Of a stretch of 64,000 bases of DNA, positions 53,969 through 61,741 are shown piece by piece. The stretch is from Actinacidiphila epipremni (lineage in GTDB: Bacteria; Actinomycetota; Actinomycetes; Streptomycetales; Streptomycetaceae). The notes below the pieces were generated by a model, which was given only the letters and a program-made list of their open reading frames with translations, was not told where the DNA came from and did not search any database. Numbering within the stretch: the stretch's first letter is position 1; each line of letters starts with the position of its first letter. A program made the position numbers and the translations under genes. The stretch lies in contig NZ_JAATEJ010000002.1 in NCBI RefSeq assembly GCF_012034175.1, forward strand, positions 124,001-188,000, in the 5' to 3' direction.

Positions 53969-56900
53969 GCCTGTTACCGCCGCGCGCGGCGGTGCGGACC
54001 GCGCCGCTGATCGGCCGGCGGGCCGAGATGGAGCGTGTCACGGCGGCGCTGGCCGCCGCCGCGGCCGGCCGCGGAAGCGCCCTGTTCGTCACGGGTGAGC
54101 CCGGCGCCGGCCGGACCCGGCTCGCCGCGGAGGCCCTTGCCGCCGCCGGCGCCGCGGGCCTGGCCGCCGCCCGGGGCGGCGTCAGCGCGGTGGCCCCGCC
54201 CGCGCCGTACCGCCCGCTGATCGAGGCCCTGCTGAGCCTCGCCCGCACCGGACTGCTGCCGGACAGCGCCGAGCTGGACCGCTACGGCCCCGTCCTCGCC
54301 GCCCTCGGCGTCCCGCCCCGGCCGCCGGCCCCGGGCGGCCCCGACGCGGTGTTCGGGCCGTACACGCCGCAGGCCCCGCCTGCCGACGCCGCCGGACCGC
54401 GGTACGCCGGGGCGCGGCGCGAACACGGCGGCGTGGAGGGGGACTTCGGGGGCTGCCCGCCGGACGGGTTCGGCTCGTGGCTGCCGCCGGGGACGCGGAT
54501 GGCGGTCGGGTTGCTGCCGGCGTACCGCGGCGGCGCGCTCGGGTCGCTGACGGCGCGGCCCGCCGCGGACGGTTGGGGGCCGCTGGTCGTCGGTGAGGCG
54601 TTGCTGCGGGTGCTGGGGACCGTGGGGCGGGCGCGGGGGTGCCTGCTCGTGCTGGACGACCTCCAGGACGCGGACGTGCACACGCTCGCCGCCGTGGAGT
54701 ACCTGCTCGACAACCTCGCCGGGCAGCCCGTCGCGCTGCTGCTCACCGCCGGGCGGGCGGCCGGCGCCGCGGCGGACCTCGGGGCGCGGGCGTGCCAGCG
54801 CGGGGTGGCCGAGGCGCTGGAGCTCGGCCCGCTGCACCGGGCGGACGTACGGCGGCTGCTCGCCGCGGAGTCGGGCGCTTCGCCGGACGAGGTCGGCGCC
54901 GAACTGCTGGACGAGGTGGTCGCGGACTGCGGCGGGAATCCGTACCTGGTCCGGGAGTTGGCCCGCGACCTGGCCGCCCGGGGCGCAACCCGGCTGCGCC
55001 CGGGGGCCGTTCCGCCCGCGCTCGCCCGCGGCCTGGCGCGGCGGGTCGACCGGCTCGGGCCCGGCGCGCGGGCGGTGCTGGGCGCCGCAGCGCTGTTCGG
55101 GCCGCGCTTCCCGCTGCCGGTGCTGCGCCGCACGGTGGACCGCGGCGACCAGGACCTCACCGCGGTGCTGGACGCCGCCACCGCGTCGTCTCTCGTGGAG
55201 CCGGACCCGGAGGACCCCGGCTGGTACGGCTTCCGGCACCCGATCGCCGCCCGGGCCGTCCGCGACGCCCTGACGCCCGGCGAGCGGGTCCGCTACGCGC
55301 GTAGGGCCGTCGCCGCCCTGGCCGAGCTGCACCCCGGGCTGCCCGGCGACTGGTGCGGCCGGGCCGCCGCGCTGTGCGGGCAGGCCGGGGACACCGCCGA
55401 GGCGGTACGGCTGACCTGCGAGGCCGGGCGGCGGGCGGTCGCGGACGGCGCGGTGCAGCGGGCGGTGGCGCTGCTGCGGGCCGCGCACCGGCCGGGCGAC
55501 GCCGCGGTCCCCGGCGGGCTGCGGGCGGACGTGCTGGAGGCGCTGCTGTCCGCCGCCGGGCATGCCGCGCGCTATGACCTGCTGCCCGAACTGACTGCCG
55601 GGGTCGAGGCGTTGGACGGCCGCGAGGTGCCCGCCGGGCGGCGCGCGGTGCTGTGCGCGGGCCTGGCCGACCTCGCCGTGCTCGCCGGGCACCCGGCGCA
55701 GGCCCTGCACCACCTGGACGTCGCCCGCCGGCTGCTCGGCGACTCCCCCGCCGCCGGGCACACCGCCCCCGTCGACGCCGCCGCCGCCCGGGTCGAGCCG
55801 CACCGCCTGGCGCCGGACCGGCTGCGTACGGCCCGCCATGCCGCCCGGCGCGCGGTGGACGCGGCCCGGGGTGCCGGGCTGCCCGAGGTCGAGTGCCGGG
55901 CCCTGGTGCTGCTCGGCGGGCTCACCGCCCCCGCCGACCCGCAGGCCGCCGGCGGGCACCTGCTCGCCGCGTGCGCGCTCGCCCGCCAGCACCGGCTGCC
56001 CGCGCAGCGCGTGACCGCCGAGATCGGGCTGGCGCTGCTGGCCGCACGGCACGAGGGCCGCTGGGCGGCGCTGGAGCAGGCCCGGCAGGAGGCGGCGCGC
56101 CTCGGCGTGCTGCCGCCCGCGCACGAGGCCGGTTTCGCCCTCGCCCTGGACGAGATCAGGCGCGGCCGGTTCGCCGCGGCGGCCGAGCGCTTCGCCGAGG
56201 ACGTGCCCTCCGCGACCCGGCAGGGCCTCGGCCGCGCCCTGCCGCTGCTGCACCTCGCCGACGCGATCGCCCATGCGCACCAGGGGCAACGCGCCGCCAT
56301 GCAGGCCGCGTTGGACCGCCTGACGCCGTATGTGGACGACGCGCCGGGCGTACGGGCGATGTCGTACGGCCTCGCGCGGGCCTTCTGCTCGCTGCTGGAG
56401 GAGGAACGGGAGGCCGCCGAGCGGGAGTTCGCGCAGGGCCTGGCCTACGACGCGGAGAACCCGGCGACTTGCGACGTCGGCCGGCACGGTCCGGGGCTGC
56501 TGCTCGGCGTGCTGGCCGGCCGGGTGGGCCGGCAGCACTGCGCGCAGGGGCCGGCCGGCGACTGCTGGAACCAGGTCTTCGCCGGCATGGCGCACGCGGT
56601 CCTGCGCGGCCGGGAGGGCCGCCCCGCCGAGGCCGACGCCGCCGCCCGCACCGCGCTCGACGCCGCCGCGGCCTACCCGCAGGCCCGGCACCTGGCCGTA
56701 CGGCTCGTCGCACGGGACGCGTACGAGCACGGCTGGGGCGATCCGGTGGGCTGGCTGCGGGAGGCCGAGGAGCACTTCCACGCCGCCGGCCTGCCCGCGG
56801 TCGCCGGCGCCTGCCGCGGGCTGCTGCGCGGCATGGGCGCGCAGGTGCGGCAGCGGCGGGCCGGCATCGAGGGCGTCCCGCCGGCGCTGCGCCGGCACGG

Positions 56901-57093
56901 CGTGACGGTACGGGAGTTCGAGGTGGCCCGGCTGCTCGCCGCCCGGATCGGCAACAAGGACATCGCGGGCCGCCTGCACATCTCCCCCCGCACGGTGGAG
57001 AAGCACGTGGCGAGCCTGCTCCGCAAGACCGGCCACCCCGACCGTGCCGCCTTCGCGACCGCGGCGGCGGAGCTCATCGCGAACGCGGGCTGA
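53965..57093 (+). CDS. Large ATP-binding LuxR-family (LAL-type) regulator
   Basis: About 1042 residues. N-terminal AAA-type NTPase (LIGRRAEMERV; P-loop GEPGAGRT at 44-51 with Arg50 in place of the usual Lys; Walker B CLLVLDDLQ at about 222-230), a long helical TPR-like middle, and a C-terminal LuxR helix-turn-helix (VTVREFEVARLLAARIGNKD, SPRTVEKHV). The start is uncertain: GTG 53956, 53965 and 53992 are all in frame. 53965 is favoured because a small ORF stop overlaps it; codon 4 is then TTA (53974-53976), the rare Leu codon read by the bldA tRNA. Divergent from the precursor genes and their likely activator. Confidence 0.85.
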   Translation: MSLLPPRAAVRTAPLIGRRAEMERVTAALAAAAAGRGSALFVTGEPGAGRTRLAAEALAAAGAAGLAAARGGVSAVAPPAPYRPLIEALLSLARTGLLPDSAELDRYGPVLAALGVPPRPPAPGGPDAVFGPYTPQAPPADAAGPRYAGARREHGGVEGDFGGCPPDGFGSWLPPGTRMAVGLLPAYRGGALGSLTARPAADGWGPLVVGEALLRVLGTVGRARGCLLVLDDLQDADVHTLAAVEYLLDNLAGQPVALLLTAGRAAGAAADLGARACQRGVAEALELGPLHRADVRRLLAAESGASPDEVGAELLDEVVADCGGNPYLVRELARDLAARGATRLRPGAVPPALARGLARRVDRLGPGARAVLGAAALFGPRFPLPVLRRTVDRGDQDLTAVLDAATASSLVEPDPEDPGWYGFRHPIAARAVRDALTPGERVRYARRAVAALAELHPGLPGDWCGRAAALCGQAGDTAEAVRLTCEAGRRAVADGAVQRAVALLRAAHRPGDAAVPGGLRADVLEALLSAAGHAARYDLLPELTAGVEALDGREVPAGRRAVLCAGLADLAVLAGHPAQALHHLDVARRLLGDSPAAGHTAPVDAAAARVEPHRLAPDRLRTARHAARRAVDAARGAGLPEVECRALVLLGGLTAPADPQAAGGHLLAACALARQHRLPAQRVTAEIGLALLAARHEGRWAALEQARQEAARLGVLPPAHEAGFALALDEIRRGRFAAAAERFAEDVPSATRQGLGRALPLLHLADAIAHAHQGQRAAMQAALDRLTPYVDDAPGVRAMSYGLARAFCSLLEEEREAAEREFAQGLAYDAENPATCDVGRHGPGLLLGVLAGRVGRQHCAQGPAGDCWNQVFAGMAHAVLRGREGRPAEADAAARTALDAAAAYPQARHLAVRLVARDAYEHGWGDPVGWLREAEEHFHAAGLPAVAGACRGLLRGMGAQVRQRRAGIEGVPPALRRHGVTVREFEVARLLAARIGNKDIAGRLHISPRTVEKHVASLLRKTGHPDRAAFATAAAELIANAG

Positions 57094-57200
57094 GGCCGCG
57101 TCGCCGGCGGCGGGCGCCCTCCCGGGCGGGGGCTGCGCGTCGCCGGCGGCGCGGGAGGGTGCGGGCCCGACTCCGGTGCGGGGTAGGCCCGTTGCCGGCC

Positions 57201-57265
57201 GCACGCACCGGCGACGTACCCGGCGGCGTACCCGCGACGTAACGGCACGCACCGGCGACGTACCC
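57201..57265. repeat. 21-base direct repeat with GACGTACC variants
   Basis: GCACGCACCGGCGACGTACCC occurs at 57201-57221 and again at 57245-57265, with shorter CGACGTACC and CGACGTAAC variants between and after, in the 202-base gap between the LuxR gene and the convergent membrane gene. No hairpin potential stronger than the repeats was seen. Confidence 0.6.
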
Positions 57266-57295
57266 CGCGCGTACCAGCGACGTACCGGCGCCCGC

Positions 57296-58600
57296 TCAGC
57301 GGGACGCGCGCTCGGTACGGACGAAGGCGCGGGTCACCTGGAGCAGCCACGCCGTCTCGGCGTCCAGCGTGCCCGCGACCGGCCAGGGCGCCGGGGCGTC
57401 GGTCGCGGCGGCGTCCGGGCGCCGGCCGCTGCGGCGGTTGGCGAGGGCGGCGGTGATGGCCGCGGCCTCCAGCGCGGCCTGCCCGGCGGCTCCGCGGCCC
57501 CCGGCGTCGGGGGGCGGGACGGGCGGCGCGGTCGCAGCGGCCGGCGTGGACGAGGCAGCCGGCGCGGCTGCGGCGGTCGAGGCGGAGGCGGCGGACGGCG
57601 CCGGCGCGGTGGACGGGGCACCCGGCGCGGCGGAAGCGGCGGCCGGCGCGGAAGCGGCGGCCGGCGGCGCCGGCGGCACCGGCTCGAAGTACGGGCGGAG
57701 CGCGAGGTGGGCGTCGCGGATCTCGATCACCCGGCGGTAGAGCGCGAAGGTCGCCCGGCGCGGGTGCGGCCGGCGCCGCGGGGTGCCGGCGTGCAGCGCG
57801 ATCTCCGGCAGCTCCTTGCACAGCGCCGCCCACAGCGGCTCCAGCGCGCGGTAGGAGCGGTGCGCCCGCCACCAGCGCAGGGGCCCGCCGAGCAGCACCG
57901 GCCAGCGGGTCGCGGACGCGCCGCCCGCCGCGAGCAGCGCGACGGCCACCGAGAAGGACGTGGACGGCAGGTCCTCGCCGAGCCCCTGGCGGCCGTGCAG
58001 CAGCACCTCGGTGATGTCGTGCGCCGACCAGCCGGTCCACAGGATGCCCGCGCACGCGGACAGCGCCATCAGCACCAGCCCGGTGCGCAGCACCCCGTTG
58101 GCCTCCCGCCGGACGTGCCCGGCGAGCGCGCCGACGAGCATCGCCAGGCACCCGATCCCGTAGACCGCGAACAGCAGCTCGTACCCGGCGAACAGCACCC
58201 TGCGGCCGTCCCCGACCGTCACGGCGTCGGGGGTCACGGTGACGAAGGACGCGGCGAACATCCAGCCGGAGACGACCTGGACGGCGAGCCCGGCCGCGAT
58301 GTGCCGGCGTACCGGCGTGCGGTCGGCGGTGGAGGCGCGCAGCGTCAGGGAGATGAGCGCGATACAGGTGAACGCGCCCATTTTCAGGCCGTGTTCGACC
58401 GCGACGATGGGCGCCCGGGCCTGCACGACCGCGCACAACGCGGCAACGCTGGCAGGGGCGTTGAGGACCAGCGCGCTGCCGACGCACAGCGAGAAGGCGT
58501 AGATGTAGCGCTGCGTCGCGTCGCCGCCGGCCGCCGAGAAGCGGTAGGCGGCGAAGAGCAGGAAGACGGCGGCGGCTGCGTAGGCGGTGACGTCGGTCAT
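57296..58600 (-). CDS. Seven-helix-like membrane protein (MAB_1171c-like), third gene of the XRE/ImmA trio
   Basis: 434 residues. Seven predicted membrane helices in the first 235 residues (starting AAAAVFLLFAAYRFSAAGGD), then a cytoplasmic part with WRAHRSYRALEPLWAALCKE, a long Ala/Pro-rich linker (320-385) and a helical end. It matches what I remember as the MAB_1171c-type putative transporter family, often found with XRE and ImmA genes in actinomycetes; function unproven. ATG 58598-58600 overlaps the protease stop (ATGA). Confidence 0.7.
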   Translation of the reverse strand: MTDVTAYAAAAVFLLFAAYRFSAAGGDATQRYIYAFSLCVGSALVLNAPASVAALCAVVQARAPIVAVEHGLKMGAFTCIALISLTLRASTADRTPVRRHIAAGLAVQVVSGWMFAASFVTVTPDAVTVGDGRRVLFAGYELLFAVYGIGCLAMLVGALAGHVRREANGVLRTGLVLMALSACAGILWTGWSAHDITEVLLHGRQGLGEDLPSTSFSVAVALLAAGGASATRWPVLLGGPLRWWRAHRSYRALEPLWAALCKELPEIALHAGTPRRRPHPRRATFALYRRVIEIRDAHLALRPYFEPVPPAPPAAASAPAAASAAPGAPSTAPAPSAASASTAAAAPAASSTPAAATAPPVPPPDAGGRGAAGQAALEAAAITAALANRRSGRRPDAAATDAPAPWPVAGTLDAETAWLLQVTRAFVRTERASR

Positions 58601-59124
58601 CGGCCCTGGCTCCCCGGGGCGGAGCGGTCGAAGAGCGCTTCGAGGCTGCGGGCCCGGGCGGCGAAGGGCGGCGGGGACCAGTGCGAGACCCGGGAGAGGA
58701 TGAGGGAGGCGACGATCTCGGCCTCGCGCTCCTGCGGCTCGGTGTAGATGGTGCGGCCGAGGACGCGTTCGACGAGCGCGGCCGGCAGGGCCGGCATGAG
58801 GGTCCTGGCGGCGCTGTCCAGGCCCGCGCCGCCGTCCTGGTGGCCGCACAGCAGGTGCGCGGCCTCGTGCAGCAGGATGTGCTGCTGGTGCAGCGGCGTG
58901 GTGTCGGCGGCGTAGAGGATGTAGTCGGCCCCGGCCGTGGTGAGCAGCAGCCCGCACGGGAGGTTGGGCCGGCCGGTGACCGGCACGAGCTCGATGGGGC
59001 GGCCACGACGGGCGGCCAGCGTGCGGACGAAGTCCGCGATGTCGAAGGGGTCCGGCAGGCTCAGCGCGGACACCATGCGCCGACATCGCTGCCATAAGCT
59101 CCGCTGGCTCCGGTCACGGCACAC
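58597..59124 (-). CDS. ImmA/IrrE-family metallopeptidase
   Basis: 175 residues. Zinc motif HEAAH (86-90) after QQHILL, with downstream EREAEIVASLIL as the third-ligand region. ImmA/IrrE enzymes cut XRE-type repressors in response to a signal. GTG start 59122-59124 is chosen because GAGAGGGG lies 7 bases upstream and because the N-terminal helix WQRCRRMVSALSLPDPFDI is typical of the family. With this start, codon 10 is TTA (59095-59097), implying bldA-dependent translation. The upstream XRE gene is 38 bases away. Confidence 0.8.
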   Translation of the reverse strand: MCRDRSQRSLWQRCRRMVSALSLPDPFDIADFVRTLAARRGRPIELVPVTGRPNLPCGLLLTTAGADYILYAADTTPLHQQHILLHEAAHLLCGHQDGGAGLDSAARTLMPALPAALVERVLGRTIYTEPQEREAEIVASLILSRVSHWSPPPFAARARSLEALFDRSAPGSQGR

Positions 59125-59162
59125 TCGGCACCCCTCTCCCCGCGCCGGTCAGCCGTGGGTGC

Positions 59163-59675
59163 TCAGCCGCGAGTGCTCGGCGGATCGCTCCCCTGCTCCC
59201 GGCGGGCAAGTACGTCGATAATGTCACTGATCGTACCCACCGCTTCGGGGGACAGGTTGACGGCACGCAGGGCGATATTGCGCACACCCGCGTCCCGCAG
59301 CGCCGTCAGCAGCTCCAACTCCTTGGTGATGGCGGCGCCTTGCTCGTCGTCGAAGAAGTACGCGACCGGCACCTGGAAGAACTGGGCGAGGACTTCGAGG
59401 TGCCGTTTGGTGGGGTTGTCGCGGCGCCCGGTGCGCAACTGCCAGAGGTAGGTGGCCGAAAAGCTCTCCCCGGTCGCCTCGCGGCACGCCTTGGCGACCT
59501 CTTCGTGGCTGTACTGCTCGCGGTTGGGGCGGCGCACGGCCCGGAAGAGCGCGTCGATCTTCGCGGCGAGCGTCTGGGATGCCTGGGGCGTCTGAGATGT
59601 CTGTGACGCCTGGGGCGTCTGGGACGGACGCTCTGGCTGTGGCTCGTGCTCCTTATGTGGTTCCGGCTCGGGCAT
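59163..59675 (-). CDS. XRE-family helix-turn-helix regulator
   Basis: 170 residues. A charged head is followed by a Ser/Gln/Thr/Pro repeat (SQTPQASQTSQTPQASQT, about residues 18-35), then the helix-turn-helix (about 50-105; SATYLWQLRTGRRDNPTKRH) and a C-terminal FFDDEQGAAITKELELLTAL region. ATG 59673-59675 with GAGAGGTG 5 bases upstream. Likely partner and substrate of the ImmA-type protease downstream. A TAGGAT box (59739-59744, minus strand) could be its -10. Confidence 0.82.
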   Translation of the reverse strand: MPEPEPHKEHEPQPERPSQTPQASQTSQTPQASQTLAAKIDALFRAVRRPNREQYSHEEVAKACREATGESFSATYLWQLRTGRRDNPTKRHLEVLAQFFQVPVAYFFDDEQGAAITKELELLTALRDAGVRNIALRAVNLSPEAVGTISDIIDVLARREQGSDPPSTRG

Positions 59676-59901
59676 GTCGCACCTCTCGTCAACCCCAGGT
59701 TGCGGCTTGCCTCTCGCGTTCGCCACACATTGCCGGTCATCCTAATGCGCGCCCTTCGGCCGGGACGGTGGCGCGAGCGCGGACGCCGGCCGCCAATCCG
59801 GCGCCAAGCCGCCCGTTAGTCCCGGCCAAGTCGCCTGGTTGACGATGACCGCACGCCTGGGAGATCGGGGCCCGGACGGCAGCACTCACCTGGAGGGGCA
59901 C

Positions 59902-60831
59902 ATGTCCGGAACCGACGAGCTCAGCGGCCTGCTCGCGGCCATCGAGGAGTCCTCCCGGCTGATGGAGGTGCCGTTCACGCCGGAGCGTGTGCGGCCGGTA
60001 CTCACCGCTTACGGCGACGCGCTCGCCGAACAGGTCATCGCCTTCCGGGTGTCCACGGGCACGCAGGCCGCCGGCGACCTCGACTGCCGCTTCATGCTGC
60101 CCGGCAGCCTCGATCCGTACGCCGTCGCGCTCGCCGCGGGGCTGACGCCGCGGCAGGACCACCCGGTGGCGAACCTGATCGGCGAGCTGCACCGGGAGTT
60201 CCCGATCGACGCGAACGCCGTCGACTTCGGCGTGGTGGCCGGCTTCACCAAGACGTGGACCTTCTTCGCGCTCGACGACCTGCAGTCGGTGACCCGGCTG
60301 GTCGGCCTGCCCTCGCTGCCGCCGAGCATCGCCAAGAACCTGGAGTTCTTCGCCGCTTACGGCCTCACGGACCGGGTCAGCCTGGTCGGCATCGACTACG
60401 CGCACCGGTCGGTGAACCTCTACTTCGGCGCGGCGCCGCGGGAGTTGTTCACCGAGCAGGGCATCACCGCGATGCTGCGGGACGCCGGACTGCCCGCGCC
60501 CAGCGAGCAGTTGCTGGCGCTCGGGGCGGAGGCGTTCGGCATCTACACCACGATGACGTGGGACTCCCCGGCGGTGGAGCGGCTGACGCTGTCGCGCATG
60601 ACGCCGGACCCGATGGCGCTGCCGGTGCACATCGAGCCGAAGATCGAGCGCTTCGTGAAGAACGCGCCGTACAACACCGAGGACCGGCAGTTCGTGTACG
60701 CGATCGCGGCGACGGCCCGCGGCGAGTACCACAAGCTCCAGTCGTACTACGCCTGGCAGCCGCAGGTGGAGAACCAGCTGCTGGTCGCGCACTCCACCGA
60801 CCGCACGCCGGGCGCTCCCGCGAACGGCTGA
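59902..60831 (+). CDS. ABBA-fold aromatic prenyltransferase (NphB/CloQ type)
   Basis: 309 residues, the usual length for soluble NphB-like enzymes (307). It aligns by eye with NphB along its length: DLDCRFMLPG with Asp61 at the place of the Mg-binding Asp62 of NphB, the GDPYATVV-like SLDPYAVAL, GFTKTWTFFALDDLQSVTRL, VNLYFGA, and KNAPYNTEDRQFVYA near the end. It would transfer a geranyl or dimethylallyl group to an aromatic acceptor. ATG 59902 with GGAGGGG 6 bases upstream. No polyketide, phenazine or terpene gene is adjacent, so the acceptor is unknown. Confidence 0.88.
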   Translation: MSGTDELSGLLAAIEESSRLMEVPFTPERVRPVLTAYGDALAEQVIAFRVSTGTQAAGDLDCRFMLPGSLDPYAVALAAGLTPRQDHPVANLIGELHREFPIDANAVDFGVVAGFTKTWTFFALDDLQSVTRLVGLPSLPPSIAKNLEFFAAYGLTDRVSLVGIDYAHRSVNLYFGAAPRELFTEQGITAMLRDAGLPAPSEQLLALGAEAFGIYTTMTWDSPAVERLTLSRMTPDPMALPVHIEPKIERFVKNAPYNTEDRQFVYAIAATARGEYHKLQSYYAWQPQVENQLLVAHSTDRTPGAPANG

Positions 60832-60852
60832 CCCCGCGTACGCCCGGGCCGC

Positions 60853-61578
60853 TCAGGCCCACACGCCCGCGCGGGCGGCGGTGGCGGCGGCGCGGGCGGC
60901 CCGCTCGGCGTCGGCGTCCGTGAGGGCGCGGCCGGCGTTGAGCAGGGCGTAGTAGAGCGGCGCGGAGACCGCGGCGACGACCGCGTGCGGGTCGGTACCC
61001 GGCGGGACCTCGCCGCGCGCGACGGCGTCCCGTACGCAGCCGGCCCATTCCTCGATGCGGACGGCGTAGAAGCGGTGCAGGGCGTCCGCCGCCTGCTCGT
61101 TGCACAGCGACGCGGCGATGAGCGCCCGGAAGAGCCGGCCCTGGCGCGGGTCGCGGAGCGTACGGACGACCAGCGCCGCGTTGGCCCGCAGGTCGCCCTC
61201 CAGGCTGCCGGTGTCGGTACGCGGCAACGACTGCTCGGCCATGTCGCCGAGCAGGTCGGCGGCCAGGCCGCCGGGCGTGGCCCAGCGCCGGTAGACGGTG
61301 GTCTTCCCGACCTCGGCCCGGCGGGCGACCTCCCCGAGGTCCAGCGCCTCGAACCCCTCCTCGGCGAGCATCTCCGCAGCGACCGCGAGCACAGCAGCCC
61401 GCACCCGCGCGGTACGCCCCCCGGGCCGCAACGTCCCGGGCGCGGGCCCGCCGACCGGGGCGGCGTCGGGGCCGGGCACCTCGGGCGCCGGGGCCGTGGG
61501 GCCGGGCGCGTCGGACGCAGACGCGTCAGGCGCGGGCCCGCCGGCCGCCGGTGCGTCCGGCCTGGTGTCGTCGGGCAT
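60853..61578 (-). CDS. TetR-family regulator
   Basis: 241 residues. An Ala/Pro/Gly/Asp-rich head of about 55 residues precedes the helix-turn-helix (VRAAVLAVAAEMLAEEGFEA, VARRAEVGKTTVYRRW) and ligand domain. ATG 61576-61578 with GGAGG 4-8 bases upstream. It faces a divergent MFS exporter, with palindromes between; very likely its repressor. Convergent with the prenyltransferase, 21 bases apart. Confidence 0.9.
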   Translation of the reverse strand: MPDDTRPDAPAAGGPAPDASASDAPGPTAPAPEVPGPDAAPVGGPAPGTLRPGGRTARVRAAVLAVAAEMLAEEGFEALDLGEVARRAEVGKTTVYRRWATPGGLAADLLGDMAEQSLPRTDTGSLEGDLRANAALVVRTLRDPRQGRLFRALIAASLCNEQAADALHRFYAVRIEEWAGCVRDAVARGEVPPGTDPHAVVAAVSAPLYYALLNAGRALTDADAERAARAAATAARAGVWA

Positions 61579-61625
61579 GGGGCCTCCTTCTGCGGCTCGC
61601 GGTGCCGCGCTCCCCCCAGCGTATC

Positions 61626-61639
61626 GGAACCGCAGTTCC
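61626..61639. promoter_or_regulatory. Palindrome, candidate TetR operator 1
   Basis: GGAAC-CGCA-GTTCC, a perfect 5-bp dyad 48 bases upstream of the tetR start. It suits a TetR-type dimer site acting on the tetR promoter. Confidence 0.45.
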
Positions 61640-61673
61640 CTTACCGGCCGCCCGGGTGCTACCGTCGGCAGAC

Positions 61674-61698
61674 GTAACGGGACGCCGATCCCATTAAC
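61674..61698. promoter_or_regulatory. Imperfect palindrome, candidate TetR operator 2
   Basis: GTAACGGGA and TCCCATTAAC separated by 6 bases, 44 bases upstream of the MFS start. Half-sites share the AACGGGA/TCCC pattern. It probably covers the MFS promoter. Confidence 0.45.
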
Positions 61699-61741
61699 GG
61701 CCTCGGCGTCCCCGCCCGCACCCCCGGAGGGACCCTCTGCC

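Noticed and set aside
57201..57265. Short CRISPR-like repeat array
   Set aside because: Only two full 21-base copies with imperfect variants, no regular spacers and no cas genes in the window.
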